33,380 nt of DNA from Micromonospora_J zhanjiangensis (GCF_042650605.1 NZ_JBHSBN010000043.1:1-33380), one strand, 5' to 3'; shown: positions 8,185 through 16,699, counted from the first letter of the stretch. Notes: generated by a model from the sequence alone, not told the origin. Made by a program: numbers and translations.

Positions 8185-8259
8185 CGACAACCACACATCC
8201 TCACCACCATCGTCCAGCTCGACCGCGTCCGGGTCGCGCAATGGCCGCGGCAACTACGG

Positions 8260-8740
8260 ATGAGTGACGACCTGAGCCGGTTCCTGGTCCGGGAGATGGC
8301 CTTCCCTCCTGTGGCGGGCCGGGTGCTGGCATACCTCGCTGTCTCGGCCCCAGCGGCGCAGACCATCAACGATCTCGCGGATGCACTGTTGGCAAGCAGA
8401 AGCGCGATCACCCCAGGCGGTCGTGCTGCTCGAAGGACGGAACCTGGCACGGCGTACCCGCGCACGAGGTGAGCGGGTGGACCGGGTAACGGCGATCTTC
8501 GACGTGTCGCTGTTCGAGCGCGATCTCGATGCCGCCGGGTACCTCGAGCAGGGCGCCCTCATCCGGCAGGCGATCGGCCTCCTCCCGGATCACGATGACT
8601 CGGGCCGGCGTCAGAACCTGGAGGAACTCGCGGCCCTGAACGAATTCCTCGCAGAGAGGAACCCGTCCCTGAAGCTGGAACGGCTGAAACGGCTGAAACG
8701 GCTGCGGGCAGCCAGCGCGGAAGAGGTGCCCGAACGCTGA
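8260..8740 (+). pseudogene. Frameshifted GbsR/MarR-like regulator
   Basis: From ATG 8260 the first frame reads MSDDLSRFLVREMAFPPVAG, then TINDLADALLASRSAIT, a typical GbsR winged-helix start. After the CCCC run at 8411-8414 the sense continues one frame over as QAVVLLEGRNLARRTRARGE and on to a stop at 8740. Removing one C restores ...SRSAITQAVVLLEGRN..., exactly what a GbsR recognition helix needs, so this is a single-base insertion (real or sequencing error). The repaired protein is about 160 residues and ends in a K/R-rich repeat. It lies 75 bp after the hydrolase gene and would form the end of the DUF4097 operon. Confidence 0.75.
8675..8704 (+). repeat. Short tandem repeat coding LKR
   Basis: Three to four 9-bp units (ctg gaa/aaa cgg) encode LER-LKR-LKR-LR at the C-terminus of the frameshifted GbsR-like gene. 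Likely slippage product that extends a basic helix. Confidence 0.7.
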
Positions 8741-8860
8741 CACCGCATGACCCGCGCGGTAACTCGCCGCGCTGACCTCAGACCCGCACTCAAGCAACGG
8801 AGCCTCGCCACCAGACGAGACACCGCACCCGAGCGCGCCCTGAACTAAGGAATCTGACGA

Positions 8861-9658
8861 ATGCATGATCTCAATCGGCCCGCGACCGGGCCAGCAGTGG
8901 TGCGATTGGCTTCGGTCCGGAAGGTATATGGAAGGCCCAGCAGTGCGGTCGCCGCGCTCGATGACGTGAGCGTCGAGTTTGGTCGTGGCACGTTCACCGC
9001 GGTGATGGGGCCCTCCGGTTCGGGCAAGAGTACGCTGCTGCAGTGCGCGGCCGGTCTCGATCGCGCGACGTCGGGCTCGGTCCATCTCGATGGCCAGGCG
9101 CTGGGCGACCTGAACGAGCGGCAGCTGACCGTGCTACGCCGCGAGCGGATCGGGTTCGTCTTCCAGGCGTTCAACCTGCTTCCGGCGCTGACCGTGACAC
9201 AGAACGTGCTCCTGCCCCTTCAGCTCGCCGGCCGCCGTCCCGACCGCGACCGTGCGGCTCGGATCCTGCGGCGGGTGGGGCTCGGCGAGCGCGGGCGGCA
9301 CCGCCCGGCGGAGCTGTCCGGCGGTCAGCAGCAGCGGGTGGCGATCGCCCGGGCGCTGGTCACCGCGCCTGCCGTCGTGTTCGCCGATGAGCCCACGGGC
9401 GCGCTGGACAGCCGGTCCGCGCGCGATGTGCTGGAGCTGCTGCACGAGAGCGTTCACGATGCCGGGCAGACGATCGTGATGGTCACCCACGATCCTGTGG
9501 CAGCCTCCTACGCCGACCGGGTCGTGTTCCTCGCCGACGGCCGGCTGGCCGGAGAGCTCCACGGGCCGACGCCGGAGGCCGTGGCCGAGCGGATGACGAG
9601 CCTGGGCGGCTGGGCAGATGATGCCGCGACTCCCCTGACGCCTGGACTGCGGCGATGA
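8861..9658 (+). CDS. ABC transporter ATP-binding protein (MacB/LolD type)
   Basis: 265 residues, ATG 8861 with aagga upstream. Walker A GPSGSGKST (50-58), Q-loop in VFQAFNLLPALTV (around 102), signature LSGGQQQR (152-159), Walker B VVFADEP (172-178), D-loop SALDS-like, H-loop His210 (MVTHDP). The Q-loop and signature are of the MacB/LolD/FtsE group, which pairs with FtsX-type permeases for extrusion of peptides, antibiotics or lipoproteins rather than uptake. Its stop overlaps the next gene's start (ATGA at 9655-9658), so the two are translationally coupled and form one complex at the membrane. Confidence 0.95.
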   Translation: MHDLNRPATGPAVVRLASVRKVYGRPSSAVAALDDVSVEFGRGTFTAVMGPSGSGKSTLLQCAAGLDRATSGSVHLDGQALGDLNERQLTVLRRERIGFVFQAFNLLPALTVTQNVLLPLQLAGRRPDRDRAARILRRVGLGERGRHRPAELSGGQQQRVAIARALVTAPAVVFADEPTGALDSRSARDVLELLHESVHDAGQTIVMVTHDPVAASYADRVVFLADGRLAGELHGPTPEAVAERMTSLGGWADDAATPLTPGLRR

Positions 9659-11895
9659 TCAGGCTGGCGGCCCGCACTCTGCGCCACCGAGCCGGAGGCT
9701 TCATCGCCGCCTTCATCGCGATGCTCCTCGGCGCGGTCATCGTGATGGCATGCGGCGGGCTCATGGAGACCGGCATCCGCACATCGGTACCACCGCGCCA
9801 GCTGGCAGGGGCCGATATCGTCGTGGCCGGAGACCAGGGCTACGAGGTTCCGCACATGGGCTACACGGCGATCCTCCCCGAACGAGTCCGCATCGACGCC
9901 GGCCTGGTCGACAGCATCGCGGCGCTTCCCGGCGTGGTTGACGCGACCGGCTACGTCTTCGATGACCCTGCGCCGCCCGGCACGATCGACGCCATCGCAG
10001 TGGCGGCCGCGGCCGCCACCGGCACCGATCAGCTCCGGGAGCGGATCGACGCCGAACTCCCCGAAGGTGTCGTGACGTTCACCGGCGATCAGCGCGGGCT
10101 CGCCGAACGGCCCCAGGCGATGCTCGCCACCGACACGCTGATATCGCTGGCGGGCGTGTTTGGTGCCCTGGCGATCATGGTGTCCATATTCGGGGTCGCC
10201 TCGATGCTGGGGCTCTCAGTCCAGCAACGCCACCGAGAGCTGGCGCTGCTGCGCGCCATCGGCGGCACGCCCGGACAGCTGCGCACGCTGGTGCTCGGTG
10301 AGACGGTGATCCTCGCGGTCATCGCGACCGCGATCGCCGTGCTCCCTGGTCGATGGCTCGGCGGGTTTATCCTCAAAGGACTCGTCGATGCCGAGATGGT
10401 CGCCCACGGCATCGGATTCCGCATGGGCTGGATCCCCACCGCGATCGCGATCGCCTCGATTATGCTCGCCGCAGTCGGCGGGGCCGTCGCGGCGGGCGGC
10501 CGGGCGGCGAAGACGCGGCCCACGCAGGCCCTGGCCGAGGCAGGGCTGCCCGAGCGGCGACCGGTCGGTGTCGCACGAGTGATTCTCGGCCTGGCGCTGC
10601 TGGCCGGCGGCGCCGCGCTGGCCATCGTCACCATGACTGTGCTGAGCGGGCCGCTCGCATCCAGCACGGGCATGCCCGCGGCGATCGTGTGCGCGATCGG
10701 ACTCGCAGTGCTCAGCCCGCTGCTCACCCGACCGCTGGCCGTTCTGCTGGGCTGGCCGATCCGGCTGCTGGCCGGCCAGCCCGGACGGCTGGCCATGCAC
10801 AACTCCCGCGCCGCGATCGATCGCACCGCCGCGGCGGTCGCGCCTGTCATCGTCCTCACCGGCGTCGCCTCCGGGATGCTGTACATACAGTCCACCGAGC
10901 AGAACGCCATCCGGCAGGAGTTCGCCCAGACCATCGCCTTCGACGTCGCCGTCACGGCCTCCGAGGGCGTCGACGCCGGGCTCGTCAAACAGATCAGCGG
11001 ACTGCCGGGGGTCGCAGAGGCCTCGGCCTACGTCCGGAGCACAGGGTTCCTCGAGCAGCCGCATGACGGCTCCTACCGGTGGGACAGCTGGATCCTGCAC
11101 GGCGTGGCACCGCAGGGCATCGGCACCATCCTGCCGATCACGATCACCGACGGCACAGCGGATGACCTGCACGGAGCCGCAGTCGCCCTGAACACCCGGC
11201 ACGCCGGAGAACTCGGCGTGGGCGTGGGTGCCCCCATGACGCTCCGGATGGGCGACAACACCCGCCTCGACGTCGAGGTCGTCGCACTGTACGCCGCCGA
11301 CGACGACCACGACACCCTGGTGCTCCCGGCCGACGTCCTCGCCGCCCACACCACCGCAGGCCGGGTCACCACGATCCTGATCGCCGGCGACGCCACCACC
11401 GGCGCCGATCAGATCATCGCCGGAATCGAAGCGCTGACCTCGGGTGAGGACGCCCTGACCGTGTCCGACCGCGCGGCGCTGCTCGCCGCGTTCGACGAGG
11501 CGCCGGGCACCCAGAGCTTCGCCATCCACACCATCGTCGCCACGATAATGGCCTATACTGCGATCTCGGTCATCAACGCTCTCGCCTCCAGCACAACCGC
11601 GCGTCGCCGCGAGTTCGGACTGCAACGCCTCACCGGATTCACCCGCACGCAGGTGCTGCGCATGCTCACCACCGAGGGCACCCTCCTCGCGATGATCGGC
11701 ATCCTACTCGGAACAATCTCAGCACTGGCGACACTGATCGCCTTCAGCATCGGCCGCGCCGACACCATCCACCCAACCGGCCCACCGGCCGTTTACGCCG
11801 CTGTGGTGAGCGTTGCGGCGGCCCTGACCCTGCTGGCCATCCTGGTACCCGGCTGGTGGGTCACCCGGCAACGGCCAGCCCAGGCAGTAGGGTGA
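9655..11895 (+). CDS. FtsX-like ABC transporter permease (two FtsX domains)
   Basis: 746 residues, start ATG 9655 overlapping the ATPase stop. N-terminal membrane helix about 12-35, an extracytoplasmic segment, then helices about 165-185, 215-240 and 260-285 (first FtsX domain). A central block with two helices and the next anchor (about 305-400) precedes a large external domain (about 430-600), and helices about 620-645, 670-700 and 715-740 form the second FtsX domain. RHRELALLRAIGGTPGQLR and RREFGLQRLTGFTRTQVLR are the paired cytoplasmic coupling motifs. The eight-plus-helix duplicated layout is typical of actinomycete FtsX/MacB-like exporters. The cargo is unknown; the truncated response regulator on the opposite strand nearby may once have controlled it. 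Confidence 0.95.
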   Translation: MIRLAARTLRHRAGGFIAAFIAMLLGAVIVMACGGLMETGIRTSVPPRQLAGADIVVAGDQGYEVPHMGYTAILPERVRIDAGLVDSIAALPGVVDATGYVFDDPAPPGTIDAIAVAAAAATGTDQLRERIDAELPEGVVTFTGDQRGLAERPQAMLATDTLISLAGVFGALAIMVSIFGVASMLGLSVQQRHRELALLRAIGGTPGQLRTLVLGETVILAVIATAIAVLPGRWLGGFILKGLVDAEMVAHGIGFRMGWIPTAIAIASIMLAAVGGAVAAGGRAAKTRPTQALAEAGLPERRPVGVARVILGLALLAGGAALAIVTMTVLSGPLASSTGMPAAIVCAIGLAVLSPLLTRPLAVLLGWPIRLLAGQPGRLAMHNSRAAIDRTAAAVAPVIVLTGVASGMLYIQSTEQNAIRQEFAQTIAFDVAVTASEGVDAGLVKQISGLPGVAEASAYVRSTGFLEQPHDGSYRWDSWILHGVAPQGIGTILPITITDGTADDLHGAAVALNTRHAGELGVGVGAPMTLRMGDNTRLDVEVVALYAADDDHDTLVLPADVLAAHTTAGRVTTILIAGDATTGADQIIAGIEALTSGEDALTVSDRAALLAAFDEAPGTQSFAIHTIVATIMAYTAISVINALASSTTARRREFGLQRLTGFTRTQVLRMLTTEGTLLAMIGILLGTISALATLIAFSIGRADTIHPTGPPAVYAAVVSVAAALTLLAILVPGWWVTRQRPAQAVG

Positions 11896-12079
11896 TTCAG
11901 CCCAGGCTTCGCGCCTATCCGTCTGCCGGCTCGTCAAGGACGAGTTGGAGTGCGCCGCGCTCACCTGGCTCGGCGACTGGCGCCGGATGCGGCCGGCGCG
12001 CTGCAGGAGTTGGCCGCCCGGTCGTCGCGGCGGTTGCGAGCCGAAAAGGGCGGCACCGGCTGAAACACACTGGCGGGGC

Positions 12080-12634
12080 TCAGCGCGGCTTCGGCCGCAC
12101 CAGGCCGGTCTCGTACGCCGAAATAACGAACTGCGCCCGGTCGCGGGCGGCCAGCTTGCCGAGCACCCGGCCGGTGTGCGTCTTCACGGTGCCCAGCGAT
12201 ACGTGCAGCTCCTGCGCGATCTCGATGTTCGACCGGCCCAGTATGATCAGGGCGAACACCTCGCGTTCTCGGTCAATGAGGATCTCCAGGCCAGGGGGTG
12301 CGGTGGCCGGCGGGGTCTGTCTGGCGAACGCGGCGATCAGCCGCCGGGTCACGCTCGGCGCCAGCAGTGCCTCGCCGGAGGCGACGACGCGGACGCCGGC
12401 CAGCAGTTCCGCCGCCGTGGCGTCCTTGGTGAGGAATCCGCGGGCCCCTGCCTGTAACGCCGCGTAGACGTACTCGTCGAGGTCGAATGTGGTCAGGACG
12501 AGTACCCGCACGGAGGCCGTCTCCAGGGCCGCGCAGATCTGCCGGGTTGCCTCGATGCCGTTCATGTGGGGCATCCGGACGTCCATCATGACCACGTCCG
12601 GCGGTGGGTTCGAGGCCTGCCACGTCGTGATCAT
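12080..12634 (-). pseudogene. NarL/LuxR-type response regulator, 5'-truncated
   Basis: The frame encodes phosphoacceptor VVMMDVRMP (Asp18), switch region LVLTTFD, FLTKDA with the conserved Lys, and a C-terminal LuxR HTH (DREREVFALI, VSLGTVKTHTGRVLGKL). The first 40-45 residues of the receiver domain, including the acidic DD pair, are missing. There is no good ribosome binding site at the first ATG (12634), and no sensor kinase lies nearby. A phosphorylatable receiver cannot fold without its first strand, so this is scored as a remnant. The + strand gap 11896-12079 before it holds no recognised gene. Such regulators commonly control adjacent MacB/FtsX exporters, here the 8861-11895 pair. Confidence 0.75.
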
Positions 12635-12747
12635 GTCAGACCGCCCTTACCTGGATCTCGGCCGGCCTTGGGTGGCCGCGTCATCGGTAGTGGCAGTCCT
12701 CCCGGGTACTATCGGTCAAGATCACCCGAGCCGTCCCGGAGGACCCC

Positions 12748-13284
12748 ATGACATCAGAGTTCGCCCGCGACGCAGCCATGACGGCCGCCATCTTCGGCTT
12801 CTTCGCGATGGGATGGTTCGGCTGGGCACAGGAGCACCCACCGAAGCCCTGGAAGAAGTGGCTAATCACCGGGTCCGTGCTGGCAGCACTGATCCTGGTC
12901 GCGGCCGGCCTGCTCGCCTCGAGCATCTGGAACACCGGCACGGTGTTCGACCGCGACACCTCTCAACTGTTCGGCATCATCGTCGGCATCGAGTTCGGCC
13001 TGGCCGGCATCGGAGCGGGCGTGCTGATCCGGCGTGACCGACGCGAACTCGTCCCGGTCTGGATCGCCCTGGTGGTGGGGCTGCACTTCATCCCGCTCGC
13101 ACCGCTGCTTCGCTCTCCGCTGCTCTACCCGGTGGCCGCGGTTGTCATCGTCGTGGCAGCTGCCGCCGTGCCCGTTGCCCGCCGACGTGCACTCCCGGTC
13201 AGCGCCGTCAACGGGATCGGGGTGGGCACGACACTGGTTACCGCCGCGATATTCGCGCTCACCGACGCCTTCGCTCGCTCCTGA
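12748..13284 (+). CDS. Integral membrane protein of unknown function
   Basis: 178 residues, ATG 12748 with GGAGG 6 nt upstream. Five or six hydrophobic segments (about 10-27, 40-60, 74-96, 107-117, 123-143, 153-173) are separated by short charged loops such as HPPKPWKKW and RRDRRELVP. No catalytic motif is visible. The layout resembles small actinomycete membrane proteins often annotated as hypothetical. It appears intact and stands alone, flanked by broken genes on the opposite strand, with its own promoter region between 12640 and 12740. Confidence 0.85.
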   Translation: MTSEFARDAAMTAAIFGFFAMGWFGWAQEHPPKPWKKWLITGSVLAALILVAAGLLASSIWNTGTVFDRDTSQLFGIIVGIEFGLAGIGAGVLIRRDRRELVPVWIALVVGLHFIPLAPLLRSPLLYPVAAVVIVVAAAAVPVARRRALPVSAVNGIGVGTTLVTAAIFALTDAFARS

Positions 13285-13366
13285 CACCACGATCACGGCT
13301 GACCACGGGCCGCTCCTGAACTCGAGAAGCGCCCCCACACCGCGATCCGGCTCTGCCGGCCGTCAC

Positions 13367-13670
13367 TCACTCGACGAGTTGCCCACCGTCGAGGACCAAC
13401 TCGGTGCCGGTCATATAGCTCGACTCGTCCGAGGCGAGGAAGACGACGGCGTACGAGACCTCCTCCGGGCTCGCCAGCCACTTCATCGGAATCCCGCCGG
13501 TGTAGAAGGCGGCGCCGGGGTGCACGGAGTTGACCCGGACGTTGTGCGCGGCATACTCCATGGCAGCCACCACCGGCCGCGACCATGCCCGGGATGACTG
13601 TCCGCATGCCCAGGAACGTGCCGTGCTGGTCCACGTCGAGCGGGCGGATGACGGCGGCTCCGCTGGTCTC
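13367..13670 (-). pseudogene. Short-chain dehydrogenase/reductase remnant with internal deletion
   Basis: Upstream part reads DVDQHGTFLGMRTVIPGMV (SDR helix alpha-E region). It is joined, with a frame change near 13560, to MEYAAHNVRVNSVHPGAAFY ... VSYAVVFLASDESSYMTG ... LVLDGGQLVE, the canonical SDR C-terminus ending at 13367. Between them the catalytic Ser and YxxxK region (about 45 residues) is gone, and the Rossmann N-terminus is absent as well. It cannot be active. The family is clear from NVRVNSVHPG and the FLASDES..TG..L.LDGG ending. Confidence 0.8.
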
Positions 13671-14590
13671 AGCGCCGGGCGCCGCCCGGTCGGCCTCGGC
13701 CGGTCCCGGAGGCCCGCTGATCGACGCGCGGAGCCCGTACCACCGAGGAGTTGCCCGACCCGGGGCGGAAGTCCCGCGCCGCACCGGCAACCATCTCGTC
13801 GGGATCGCCACCGAGCGCCTGCCGGATGTGCGGCGGGACCACCTCCGACGTCGCCATCGCCATCCGCACCTGCACCGAGCGGTCGTCAACCAGGCGTCGC
13901 AGATCCGCCTCGGCCAGCTCGACCGCGAGCACCAGCGCGGCGCGGACGTCCACCACGGGATCCTGGGCGAGCGCGCTGCGCTGGGCGGTGGTGGTCCGCG
14001 GGTTGCGGGCGAGCCCCTCGCGTACCCGTGCGGTGCGATCGGCCATCAGAGCGGTGATCACATCGGGGTCGTGGGTGTGGGTAGCGAGTCGTTCCCGTAC
14101 CTCTGGTGACGCGTCGTCGACCAGCCGCGCGGCCAGCTCGGGCTCCAGTTCGCGCCTCTCCGCGAGGAGACCACGAAGCTCCTTGTCGGGGGCCTCCCCC
14201 ATCACCCGGCGAATCGACTCGTCGCAGGCCGGGTTGCCAGCGACCCCCCAGCGGACCCACCGGTCGGCGTCCTTGACGAGTCGCAGGAGATTGGCGACCG
14301 AGGTCGAGGGAGTTTCTCGCCACGGCCTCCCGAACGTGACGATCATGGTCCCGGGTCAGTGGTCGCAGTGCCTGCGCGGGCGCGTCGGTGCGGGTCGCGA
14401 CCGCCTCACGGACCACGGCCGACGGGTCGGACGCCAGGTCGATGAGAGTCATCTGCGGCGTTGTGGGGTCCTGCGCGAAGGCGAGCCGCGCATCGACGCT
14501 GCCACCCGTCACACCGTCCGCAGCGGCACCTGACCCACTGCGACGGTTGGGCCCGCCAACGTCCTGCTGTTTCCTTATGGGCGCCATCAT
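13669..14590 (-). pseudogene. Leucine-rich-repeat-variant (LRV) protein, broken by one frameshift
   Basis: Starts at ATG 14590 (MMAPIRKQQDVGG). The body is a solenoid of about 23-24-residue helical repeats with pattern LA.DPS..VREAVA...D.P...L..L: for example DPSAVVREAVATRTDAPAQA, DADRWVRWGVAGNPACDES, DASPEVRERLATHTHDPDV and DRTARVREGLARNPRTTTAQ. At about 14305 the sense changes frame: VREAVARNS in the first frame continues as TPSTSVANLLRLVKDADRW in the other, so one inserted base explains the break. LRV proteins bind partners, not substrates. The 3' end fuses with unrelated sequence near 13745 and stops at 13669, so the natural C-terminus is also lost. No strong ribosome binding site is seen. 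Confidence 0.7.
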
Positions 14591-14736
14591 GTCACGGGCC
14601 GACCGGGGAACCGCGAGCCCTGACCAGCGCTTTGACGGTGGTCGAAGCGTCGCTTCCGTGGATCCCCCGGCAGGTCGACACCGACGCGCGGCTCCCGCAG
14701 ACGCACGAGCGGAGCGACCTGGCTCCTGCCGGCCGT

Positions 14737-14876
14737 AGATGTCAAAGGTTTCCGGGGCCACCAGGCCGGAGTCGTACGCGAGGACCACAAGTCGGGCTCG
14801 ATCACCGGCATGAAGCTTGGCCATGGCCCGATAGATGTGGGTCTTCGCGGCCAGCGGGCTGATCACCAGACGATGA
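14737..14876 (-). pseudogene. LuxR/NarL HTH C-terminal fragment of a response regulator
   Basis: The - strand reads RLVISPLAAKTHIYRAMAKL then HAGDRARLVVLAYDSGLVAP, the last two helices of a NarL-type DNA-binding domain. The receiver domain and first HTH helix are missing and replaced by unrelated sequence upstream of RLVISP (about 14876). No own stop remains: the frame reads on into the LRV gene's leader. It is a gene-end scrap, unlike the 12080 remnant, which retains a different portion. Confidence 0.75.
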
Positions 14877-15052
14877 GCTTGCGGATGCTCGACGCTTCGA
14901 GCAGGGCGCCACCGCGCGCGGTTCTCCACGGCCCATCCGATCGACATTGACCCGAAATCAAGGAATCAATATGCCGGTGAATCCGCGATCAGCGCCAAGC
15001 CGCAGGCGGGAGCGGGTGAACGCGAGGAGATCGACGGCCAATCCGCGGCACG

Positions 15053-15100
15053 GTTACTGCCATCAAAGATCATCCGTTACCGGATGTTACCGCCGTTACC
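15053..15100 (+). repeat. GTTAC(C) direct repeats beside the tRNA-Pro fragment
   Basis: GTTAC occurs at 15053-15057, and GTTACC at 15076-15081, 15086-15091 and 15095-15100. The last three are spaced 10 and 9 bp, that is, on one face of the helix. They end 32 bp from the 3'-tRNA-Pro fragment. Spaced short direct repeats next to a tRNA-derived att core are what arm-type integrase sites look like; this role is inferred. Confidence 0.5.
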
Positions 15101-15132
15101 TGGGAAGATCTCCATCTCCCCAGGTCAACCGG

Positions 15133-15173
15133 TCGGGACGACAGGATTTGAACCTGCGACCCCTTGACCCCCA
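15133..15173 (-). other. 3' fragment of tRNA-Pro (GGG anticodon), probable integration-site remnant
   Basis: On the - strand the sequence CTGGGGGTCAAGGGGTCGCA continues as GGTTCAAATCCTGTCGTCCCGA. This is the anticodon loop (GGG), anticodon 3' stem, variable loop, T-arm and acceptor 3' strand of tRNA-Pro. The 5' half is absent: bases before the anticodon loop (GACTA) do not pair with the TCAAG stem half, and no D-arm is present. Duplication of the 3' half of a tRNA gene is the classic trace of a tyrosine-integrase element; tRNA-Pro is a known target of actinomycete integrative elements such as pSAM2. No integrase gene is in the window. Confidence 0.8.
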
Positions 15174-15311
15174 GTAGTCGAGTGGCCCAGCGACATGCTC
15201 ACGCACGTTTGCCCAGGTCCCCTGAAGCATAAACCGGCCGAGTAAAGGAGTCGTGCTGCTCTCCGCCAGCCGTCGCCAGCCGCACCTGTCCTTGACGGAT
15301 CCACCGACGCT

Positions 15312-16364
15312 TCAGACCGGGGCGGGTGCCGCCAGAAGCGCGCGCAGCTCGCGGACCGCTGCCCGCCCGGCGCGGTTCGCCCCGACCGTGCTCGCGGACG
15401 GTCCATAGCCGGCCAGGTGGATCCGGGGGTCGGCGACCACCCGGGTGCCGTCCACGACGATGCCGCCGCGGGGCCCGCGCAGCCGTAGCGGGGCCAGGTG
15501 GTCGAGCGCCGGCCGGAAGCCGGTGCACCAGAGGATGACGTCCACGTCCTGGGCCGCGCCGTCGCCCCACTGGACGCCGTCGGGGACGATCCGGTCGAAC
15601 ATCGGCCGGCGTAGGAGCAGACCGCGTTCCCGGGCTTCGAGCAGCTGCGGTGTCCACGACAGCTCGGTCACGCTGGCGATGCTTCCCGGGGGCAGGCCGG
15701 CCCGTACCCGTGCCTCCACCTTGGCGACCACCTCACGTCCGTAGTCCGAGGTGAACGGCCCGTCCCGGAACACCGGTGGCCGGCGGGTGACCCAGGTCGT
15801 CGTCGCCGCGACCTCGGCGATCTCGACCAGCAGCTGCACGGCCGACGTTCCGCCCCCGACGACCACCGCCCGCTTCCCGGCGAATTCCGCCGGCCCCCGG
15901 TAGTGGGCGGTGTGCAGCTGCCGCCCGTGGAACGTTTCCTGTCCCGGGTAGTACGGCACGAACGGCCTAGTCCACGTTCCAGTGGCGTTGATCAGCGCCC
16001 GGGTGATCCAGGTGCTGTTGCCGGCCTCGACGAGGAGTCGTCCGTCGCGGGCGTTCCGAACGGCCGTGACGGCGACTGGCCGCTGCACGTCGATGCCAAG
16101 TTCCCTCTCAAAGGCGGCGAAGTAGGCCGGCACGGCGTCGGCGGCTGGTTCGTCCGGCGACGGAGGCGTGAAGCGCATGCCGGGCAGGTCGAAGATCCCA
16201 TGCACGGTCGCCATGCGCAGCGTCGGCCACCGGTGCTGCCAGGCCCCGCCGGGTGCCGGGTTGGCGTCCAGGACGGCGAAGTCAAGACCGGAAGAGCGCA
16301 GGTGGTACCCGCTGGACAGCCCCGCCTGTCCGGCGCCGAGAACCACCACATCCGTCTCCAGCAT
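15312..16364 (-). CDS. FAD/NAD(P)-dependent monooxygenase-like oxidoreductase
   Basis: 350 residues from ATG 16364. FAD-binding GAGQAG at 10-15 (VVVLGAGQAGLSSGYHL), E/D-type ribose contact at VLDANPAPGG, ATG motif at INATGTW (125-131), and a second nucleotide-binding motif GGGTSA at 170-175 (NADPH). Asp near the end sits in RIHLAGYGPSA. The two dinucleotide folds and length match trimeric-type flavin monooxygenase/CzcO-like oxidoreductases, predicted cytosolic. No clear ribosome binding site is seen before ATG 16364, and the small frame at 16386-16562 ends just upstream, so translational read-in from it is possible. Substrate is unknown. Confidence 0.9.
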   Translation of the reverse strand: MLETDVVVLGAGQAGLSSGYHLRSSGLDFAVLDANPAPGGAWQHRWPTLRMATVHGIFDLPGMRFTPPSPDEPAADAVPAYFAAFERELGIDVQRPVAVTAVRNARDGRLLVEAGNSTWITRALINATGTWTRPFVPYYPGQETFHGRQLHTAHYRGPAEFAGKRAVVVGGGTSAVQLLVEIAEVAATTTWVTRRPPVFRDGPFTSDYGREVVAKVEARVRAGLPPGSIASVTELSWTPQLLEARERGLLLRRPMFDRIVPDGVQWGDGAAQDVDVILWCTGFRPALDHLAPLRLRGPRGGIVVDGTRVVADPRIHLAGYGPSASTVGANRAGRAAVRELRALLAAPAPV

Positions 16365-16385
16365 GTGCGGGAGAACGTCTCAAGC

Positions 16386-16562
16386 TCACCCGGCCTTCCC
16401 ACGGGCGGTGGATCTCACACCGCCCGGACGTACCCTGTGGCTGCCGAAAGTGCGATCCGACCTGCTCAGGGCCGAGTCGTGGGGCAGATGCGCGGACACC
16501 GCCGGCAGCGCCTCGGGTGCGTCCAGAGATGCGACGGCGCTGGCAACCAGGTACAACGTCAT
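16386..16562 (-). CDS. Small hypothetical protein or truncated gene start (58 aa)
   Basis: ATG 16562 to TGA 16386 encodes MTLYLVASAVASLDAPEALP AVSAHLPHDS and a basic tail. The first about 38 residues show the high third-position GC of real genes and look like a protein N-terminus. The last 20 residues (arginine/glycine-rich) look random, so this may be the 5' end of a gene cut about 16445. It lies 21 bp upstream of the FAD oxidoreductase on the same strand. Family not recognised. Confidence 0.35.
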   Translation of the reverse strand: MTLYLVASAVASLDAPEALPAVSAHLPHDSALSRSDRTFGSHRVRPGGVRSTARGKAG

Positions 16563-16564
16563 AG

Positions 16565-16622
16565 TGGGCCTTGAGGTCGAGCGTGGCAGGTGTGGTTACC
16601 TGCGCTCGCACCTCAAGGCCCA
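16565..16622. other. Long imperfect hairpin
   Basis: TGGGCCTTGAGGT (16565-16577) pairs with ACCTCAAGGCCCA (16610-16622), GAGCG with CGCTC, and CAGGT with ACCTG around a GTGGTT loop, with one small bulge on each side. It may be a terminator for either direction or the end of a lost element. It separates the - strand oxidoreductase unit from the + strand fragments at 16700. Confidence 0.55.
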
Positions 16623-16699
16623 ACCCATGATCAACCCGCCACGCCGCACGCCTCACAGCCAGTTCCCGGACCGGCTCTCACACAAACCCTGACCGGGAC

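Noticed and set aside
6532..8253. 573-residue - strand open frame rich in Gly, Asp and Val
   Set aside because: Exact antisense shadow of the DUF4097 and hydrolase genes, both of which have domains and ribosome binding sites.
10216..11625. 469-residue - strand open frame
   Set aside because: Antisense to the FtsX permease; Gly/Asp/Arg-rich without motifs.
14947..15177. Small + strand frame ending GRQDLNLRPLDPQ
   Set aside because: Its C-terminus is the antisense translation of the tRNA-Pro 3' fragment, a well-known spurious prediction; no ribosome binding site or domain.
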